A stretch of 18,547 bases of DNA from assembly GCA_021323495.1 (NCBI GenBank), contig JAJQJO010000020.1, positions 1 through 18,547 on the forward strand, read 5' to 3'. Source of the stretch: Cellvibrio sp. GTDB lineage: Bacteria; Pseudomonadota; Gammaproteobacteria; Pseudomonadales; Cellvibrionaceae. Shown here piece after piece: positions 15,205-18,547 of the stretch; positions within the stretch are counted from its first letter, which is position 1; each line of letters starts with the position of its first letter. The position numbers were made by a program, and so were the translations under genes. The notes under the pieces are model-generated. The model saw only the letters and a list, made by a program, of their open reading frames with translations. It was not told where the DNA came from and did no database searches.

Positions 15205-15672
15205 TTATTCTTCAGTAATGTCTTGATAGGGGGCAGGATACCCTAAACCCGTGACGATTTGGGTTTCCGTGGTTTCCATGGTTTCTGCTTCTTCGTCTCC
15301 GATATGGTCAAAGCCCAGCAAATGGAGGGTGCCGTGAACCAACATGTGCGCCCAATGTGCGTGCAGGGTTTTTCCTTGCTCCTTTGCCTCGTGTTCCACA
15401 ATGGGAGCACAAATCACCAAATCGCCGAGCAAAGGGATACCAACCTCTTCTGCGATATCGGCTGGGAAAGAGAGCACATTAGTTGGATAATCTTTACCAC
15501 GATATTGCTGGTTTAGCTCTTGGCCTTCTTCTTCGTCGACGATATAAATACTGACTTCGGCAAGCTTAAGCTCCTGGCTATGTAAGGCCGCTGCAACCCA
15601 ACGTTCCAACTCAGCCAAAGGAGGAATCTGCAGGCTTTGGCTGTTGCTTTCTACATCTATCTGATAGGTCAT
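15205..15672 (-). CDS. ybeY: Endoribonuclease YbeY
   Basis: 155 residues; E. coli YbeY has 155. It is a metal-dependent single-strand endoribonuclease involved in 16S rRNA 3'-end maturation and ribosome quality control. The zinc motif is complete: His113, His117 and His123 in 'HGTLHLLGFDH'. The upstream 'QYRGKDYPTNVLSFP' and 'LLGDLVICAP' motifs are also present. It lies 6 bp after phoH and 21 bp before corC, so the three are very likely co-transcribed and translationally close. No good ribosome site is seen, which is consistent with re-initiation from phoH. Confidence 0.96.
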   Translation of the reverse strand: MTYQIDVESNSQSLQIPPLAELERWVAAALHSQELKLAEVSIYIVDEEEGQELNQQYRGKDYPTNVLSFPADIAEEVGIPLLGDLVICAPIVEHEAKEQGKTLHAHWAHMLVHGTLHLLGFDHIGDEEAETMETTETQIVTGLGYPAPYQDITEE

Positions 15673-15678
15673 GGTTAT

Positions 15679-16746
15679 TTACTGGTCTTGCTTCGGCTGT
15701 TGTTGTTCAAAGGCTTCGTAAGCTTCCACGATGCGCTGGACAATCGGATGGCGTACCACATCTTTGGAAGTGAAATGGGTAAAGCTGATGCCATTGACGT
15801 TATCCAATACCTCAATTGCGTGGCGCAGGCCAGAAGCCATACCCCGTGGTAGGTCAATTTGGGTTGGATCACCGGTAATTACAGCCGTAGTACCAAAACC
15901 GATGCGGGTAAGAAACATTTTCATCTGCTCGCGGGTTGTATTCTGGCTTTCGTCGAGGATAACAAAAGAATTGTTCAGGGTGCGGCCGCGCATAAATGCA
16001 AGGGGAGCGACCTCAATAACGCCGCGCTCCATCAATTTGCCGACGGTGTCGAATCCCAACATCTCAAACAGGGCATCGTAGAGCGGGCGCAAATAGGGGT
16101 CGACTTTTTGGGCAAGGTCACCGGGTAGGAAACCGAGTTTTTCACCCGCTTCGACCGCTGGACGTACCAGCAGGATACGTTCAATTTCATTTTTCAGCAG
16201 GGCTTCTACCGCGCAGGCCACGGCGAGGTAGGTTTTGCCGGTACCGGCCGGGCCTATACCGAAGTTGATATCGTGCCTTTGCACGGCCCGCACATAGCGC
16301 TGCTGGTTTAAACCACGTGGTTTGATCGTGCATTTCTTGGTGCGAATGAGGGTAATACTACCTTCATTACCACCTTGATCTTGTGGGTCAGCTGCAGGCG
16401 AATCGCCAGCCAGCGCTTGGGTCTCAGCGTTGTCCAGTTTTTCCATAAGTTGTTCTATACCAGAGGTTTGCAGTGCTAAATGCACTTCATCGGGGGTTAG
16501 TTCGCTTTGTTCTGTCGTCAAATAAAGATTGCGTAGCAGTTCAGCGCCCGCGCGAATTTTACTTAAAGGGCCGGTAAGCTCAAATTCACCTCCGCGATGG
16601 CGGATTTCTATCTCCAGGCGCTCTTCAATCTGGCGCAGATGCTGGCCGAGAAGGCCGCAGAGATTCGCAAGGCGACGGGTATCACTCGGTTCCAACGTTA
16701 ATGGCTGGGTGATAATTTCCGGGGGGCTGGTTACATGGGTATTCAA
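15679..16746 (-). CDS. ybeZ: PhoH-like ATPase YbeZ
   Basis: 355 residues. It is a P-loop ATPase of the PhoH family, probably an RNA-related helicase-like partner of YbeY. The N-terminal part (about 15-100) resembles E. coli YbeZ ('LTLEPSDTRRLANLCG', 'RGGEFELTGP'). Walker A is 'GPAGTGKT' (165-172) and Walker B 'FVILDESQN' (261-269), with 'LVRPAVEAGEKLGFLPGD' between. The start is a TTG at 16746. No earlier in-frame start fits, the next Met is near residue 101, and the N-terminus aligns well with E. coli. It heads the ybeZ-ybeY-ybeX cluster. miaB, often next to it in enterobacteria, is not upstream here, so a promoter should lie in 16747-16924; I cannot place it. Confidence 0.94.
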   Translation of the reverse strand: MNTHVTSPPEIITQPLTLEPSDTRRLANLCGLLGQHLRQIEERLEIEIRHRGGEFELTGPLSKIRAGAELLRNLYLTTEQSELTPDEVHLALQTSGIEQLMEKLDNAETQALAGDSPAADPQDQGGNEGSITLIRTKKCTIKPRGLNQQRYVRAVQRHDINFGIGPAGTGKTYLAVACAVEALLKNEIERILLVRPAVEAGEKLGFLPGDLAQKVDPYLRPLYDALFEMLGFDTVGKLMERGVIEVAPLAFMRGRTLNNSFVILDESQNTTREQMKMFLTRIGFGTTAVITGDPTQIDLPRGMASGLRHAIEVLDNVNGISFTHFTSKDVVRHPIVQRIVEAYEAFEQQQPKQDQ

Positions 16747-16924
16747 AATGGTTGATTAGCTCTTTCTGCACGAGGAAAAGTAAGACTAAACCATTCAGCG
16801 AGAGGGATAAAGCCTAAATTGCAGCGGAATAAATGCTGAGCATTCACTAATGGTAGCGGTCTATCACTATTCATTAACTAACCCTTTGTATTTAATGATT
16901 TTTCTCATTCTGCGCCTGATAAAT

Positions 16925-16945
16925 CCGGGGCGTTAATCGCCCCGG
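16925..16945 (-). terminator. GC-rich hairpin after the BON-domain gene
   Basis: CCGGGGCG (16925-16932) pairs perfectly with CGCCCCGG (16938-16945) around TTAAT, 11 bp beyond the BON gene stop on the - strand. The following - strand bases are ATTTAT, a weak T tract. A likely terminator that separates the BON gene from phoH. Confidence 0.65.
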
Positions 16946-16956
16946 TGAAGAGGGCC

Positions 16957-17631
16957 TCAGGATTTAACTTGCAAGTTATTTATAACCCCTTTTACATCAT
17001 TATGTTTCGCTGCTATAGCCTGCGCTAATGCTTTCTGCTCAGGGGATTTAACTTTGCCCGATAAGGTCACTTTATCATTGAGGGTGTCCACATCAATATT
17101 CAACCCTTCGATATTCTTGGAGGCCAGCAGCTCGGCTTTGATCGCTGCGGTTGTCGAAACATCTTCCACGTATTGGGCAAAATTACGGCCTTCCGACGTA
17201 GTCGCTTCGCCCGCCGCCGTTGGTTTTTCAACAACTTTTATTTTATTTATTACTGAGTCGATACCTTCAACGCCCAACGCAATATTTTCCGCAAGTTCTT
17301 TTTCAATGTCAGAAAAAACTTCCCCATCAAGCGTAGCCATATTGTTGTCAACACGAATATCAATGTCGAAGGGATTGAGATGTTTATTAAGCATCAGGGC
17401 TGTTTCAACCTTGCTCTCAATCCAGCCGTCCTTAAATGCAGATTTACTATCTTGCCAGGTTTGCTCACTGTCTTGTTTGAATTCAGCCCAAAACTCAGCT
17501 GCGGGTTTCTTTTCTGTATAGGTTTGACTACTGGTACTGGATTTTTCGTTGGCTGCAATCGCTGTCATTGATGCGGTTAATATGAACGCGCTCAGCGGCT
17601 TGACAATGAAGTATGGAAATATAATTTTCAT
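16957..17631 (-). CDS. Periplasmic protein with two BON domains (OsmY-like)
   Basis: 224 residues from the ATG at 17631. That ATG follows a strong AAAGGAG site (17638-17644) by six bases; an upstream in-frame start at 17664 has no such site. A signal peptide covers about residues 1-26 ('FILTASMTAIAA', cleavage near AA|NE). A short charged segment follows, rich in Lys/Glu/Trp ('EFWAEFKQDSEQTWQDSK'). Then come two BON domains: about 72-135 ('IESKVETALMLNKHLNPFDIDIRV...ATLDGEVFSD') and about 157-223 ('TAAIKAELLASKNIEGLNIDVDTLNDKVTLSGKV'). BON proteins such as OsmY are periplasmic, bind membranes or wall, and often respond to osmotic or envelope stress. The precise role here is unknown. Confidence 0.85.
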   Translation of the reverse strand: MKIIFPYFIVKPLSAFILTASMTAIAANEKSSTSSQTYTEKKPAAEFWAEFKQDSEQTWQDSKSAFKDGWIESKVETALMLNKHLNPFDIDIRVDNNMATLDGEVFSDIEKELAENIALGVEGIDSVINKIKVVEKPTAAGEATTSEGRNFAQYVEDVSTTAAIKAELLASKNIEGLNIDVDTLNDKVTLSGKVKSPEQKALAQAIAAKHNDVKGVINNLQVKS

Positions 17632-17734
17632 AGTGTTCTCCTTTAGATTACTGTTTTTCAACAACTAAAAGACGAAACAGCAAATTAAAAAAAGTGAAGG
17701 ACTCGCTTCTTTTAAAGGGCCCGCATCCAAGTAA

Positions 17735-17750
17735 TGCTGATTTTGTGCCA
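17735..17750 (-). promoter_or_regulatory. Weak sigma-54-like element upstream of the BON gene
   Basis: On the - strand TGGCAC (17745-17750) matches the -24 element exactly. The invariant GC of a -12 element (17736-17737) follows GG with the correct 10-base gap. The rest of the -12 box (CAGCA) is poor. It lies about 105 bp before the ATG. Chance occurrence is quite possible. Confidence 0.2.
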
Positions 17751-18020
17751 AACTTTTTAAAAATGCGGGCAAAACCTTTTCTACGTTGGGTTTCCATGAG
17801 TCGGGTCTCTTTATCGTCGCACCGGTAAGCTTGGGTTTAGTTGCAATAACTACAAAATTTGTAAATTTTTAATGCTTTCATTATTCGAGATTTAATAATT
17901 AATGATTTTCATCCCGTTGCCTGAGGTTATTCATCAGGTTGGATTTATTGCTGCGACCCCCCCCCAGATGTTGTACGCAACTCTATGCCCCGATGTATTA
18001 AACCTCCTTCTTTTCATAGT

Positions 18021-18055
18021 AATTTCAAGCGATTTTCTACCTTAGGTTTGAAATT
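18021..18055. repeat. 10-bp inverted repeat overlapping a candidate -35 box
   Basis: AATTTCAAGC (18021-18030) pairs with GTTTGAAATT (18046-18055), with one G-T pair and a 15-base spacer. The right arm contains TTGAAA of the candidate DUF1328 promoter. It could be an operator or an RNA hairpin. Confidence 0.45.
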
Positions 18056-18077
18056 CATGTCGTCCGTATTGTTATAT
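18048..18077 (+). promoter_or_regulatory. Candidate promoter for the DUF1328 gene
   Basis: TTGAAA (18048-18053, five of six consensus bases) is followed after 18 bp by TTATAT (18072-18077), with an overlapping TATATT one base later. The predicted start is about 115 bp before the DUF1328 ATG. A closer pair (TTGAAG and TTAAAT near 18180) would start the transcript inside the ribosome site, so it is less likely. Confidence 0.3.
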
Positions 18078-18200
18078 TTTAACGGGCGTGGATTATCACT
18101 TTTTTTTCTTAGCATACCCTCAGAAATAACAAAATATAAAGGTTTTTCACGAAATGGTTGAAGGTAATTAACCTGAACGCTTAAATAAAGGAGAATCACC

Positions 18201-18362
18201 ATGCTCTATTATTCATTGGTATTTTTTATTATTGCTATTGTCGCCGGTCTTTTAGGTTTTGGCGGCATCGCAGGTGCGGCAACAGGAATAGCGCAAATAT
18301 TGTTTTTCGTTTTTTTAGTGTTGTTCGTGTTATCGCTTATTTTTGGTCGTCGCCGTCTTTAA
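18201..18362 (+). CDS. DUF1328 small membrane protein (YtjA family)
   Basis: 53 residues, the normal length of this family. An excellent AAGGAG site (18188-18193) lies seven bases before the ATG. Two hydrophobic segments (about 4-19 and 31-48) flank the conserved 'LGFGGIAGAATGIAQ' turn. The protein ends in 'FGRRRL', close to the E. coli YtjA ending 'TGRRRP'. These are small inner-membrane proteins of unknown function that often appear near osmotic or envelope-stress genes. The divergent BON-domain gene fits that pattern. The identification rests on pattern match by eye and is strong for so short a protein. Confidence 0.88.
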   Translation: MLYYSLVFFIIAIVAGLLGFGGIAGAATGIAQILFFVFLVLFVLSLIFGRRRL

Positions 18363-18441
18363 TCCATAATCTTTTCAATGGAATTTTTAGCCGTTTAAAC
18401 TATCTTCAATATGCTTATTAATAATCTGAGAGGTAATACCC

Positions 18442-18547
18442 ATGGCTATTCAATCTTCAATAACTAGCAATTCAGTTACAGGTAAAGAAAACAGCAAAGT
18501 CGAAGATATTTCTTTGGCAGAAGCTATTGCGCAATTTAAAGAAGCCA
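18442..18547 (+). CDS. Unidentified protein, N-terminal 35 residues (cut by window edge)
   Basis: An ATG at 18442 with a GAGAGG ribosome site eight bases upstream opens a frame that runs off the right edge. The visible residues, MAIQSSITSNSVTGKENSKV and then EDISLAEAIAQFKEA, are polar, with a Ser/Thr-rich start and the beginning of an amphipathic helix. There is no signal peptide. It begins 79 bp after the DUF1328 stop on the same strand and may share its regulation. Genes in such places often encode ElaB/YqjD-like (DUF883) stress proteins, but the visible part is too short to say. Confidence 0.65.
   Translation, partial: MAIQSSITSNSVTGKENSKVEDISLAEAIAQFKEA

Larger units (their letters stand above)
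17632..18200. other. 569-bp non-coding gap between divergent BON and DUF1328 genes
   Basis: No convincing gene is present. The region is AT-rich and should contain the divergent promoters of both flanking genes. Visible elements: an 8-bp inverted repeat GCCCGCAT/ATGCGGGC (17719-17726 and 17763-17770) with 36 bases between; CCTGA/TCAGG (17920-17924, 17934-17938); and a run of nine C (17957-17965). There is also an orphan perfect ribosome site on the - strand (18001-18009) and a 10-bp inverted repeat around 18021-18055. It could host a small RNA or the remains of a lost gene, but nothing here proves either. Confidence 0.6.

Noticed and set aside
18014..18202. 62-codon - strand ORF in the BON-DUF1328 gap
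   Set aside because: Its first ATG overlaps the DUF1328 start and has no ribosome site. An inner ATG near 18115 has GAGGG only one or two bases away. Composition is that of AT-rich non-coding DNA.

Overview
This window looks like chromosomal housekeeping DNA of a gammaproteobacterium. The protein sequences and the gene order pyrG-kdsA-eno-ftsB-ispD-ispF-truD-pcm-nlpD-rpoS fit the Pseudomonas/Cellvibrio side of the class. A Cellvibrionaceae member is my best guess from the overall look, but no marker in the window proves it. No insertion sequence, phage, CRISPR array, rRNA or tRNA is visible.

Left part (1-10.7 kb, all + strand): the tail of a DUF4136 lipoprotein-type gene, then recX, pyrG (CTP synthase), kdsA (KDO-8-P synthase), eno (enolase), ftsB (divisome), ispD and ispF (MEP isoprenoid pathway), truD (tRNA pseudouridine 13 synthase), pcm (isoaspartyl repair methyltransferase), nlpD (LysM/LytM amidase activator) and rpoS (stationary-phase sigma factor). 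The usual surE between truD and pcm is missing. rpoS has a 143-nt leader with several possible hairpins and ends at a strong terminator shared with the convergent genes that follow.

Middle and right part (10.7-17.6 kb, all - strand): an alkylation-repair pair (ada, then an alkA-type glycosylase, 22 bp apart), then lnt, corC/ybeX, ybeY and phoH/ybeZ, the common ybeZ-ybeY-ybeX-lnt envelope/ribosome cluster. miaB is not beside it, and a strong terminator separates corC from lnt. The Ada protein appears to have lost about 33 residues that normally form the second helix-turn-helix of its AraC domain. Upstream lies a gene for a periplasmic protein with two BON domains.

Right edge (17.6-18.5 kb): a 569-bp AT-rich gap with inverted repeats, a nine-C run and an orphan Shine-Dalgarno sequence. 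It is followed on the + strand by a 53-residue DUF1328 membrane protein and the first 35 codons of an unidentified gene. BON and DUF1328 proteins are often stress-associated, so this edge may be an envelope-stress locus.

I found no convincing new multi-gene system. The points most worth a second look are the shortened Ada, the missing surE, the terminators set directly before recX, ftsB and lnt, and the rpoS leader.
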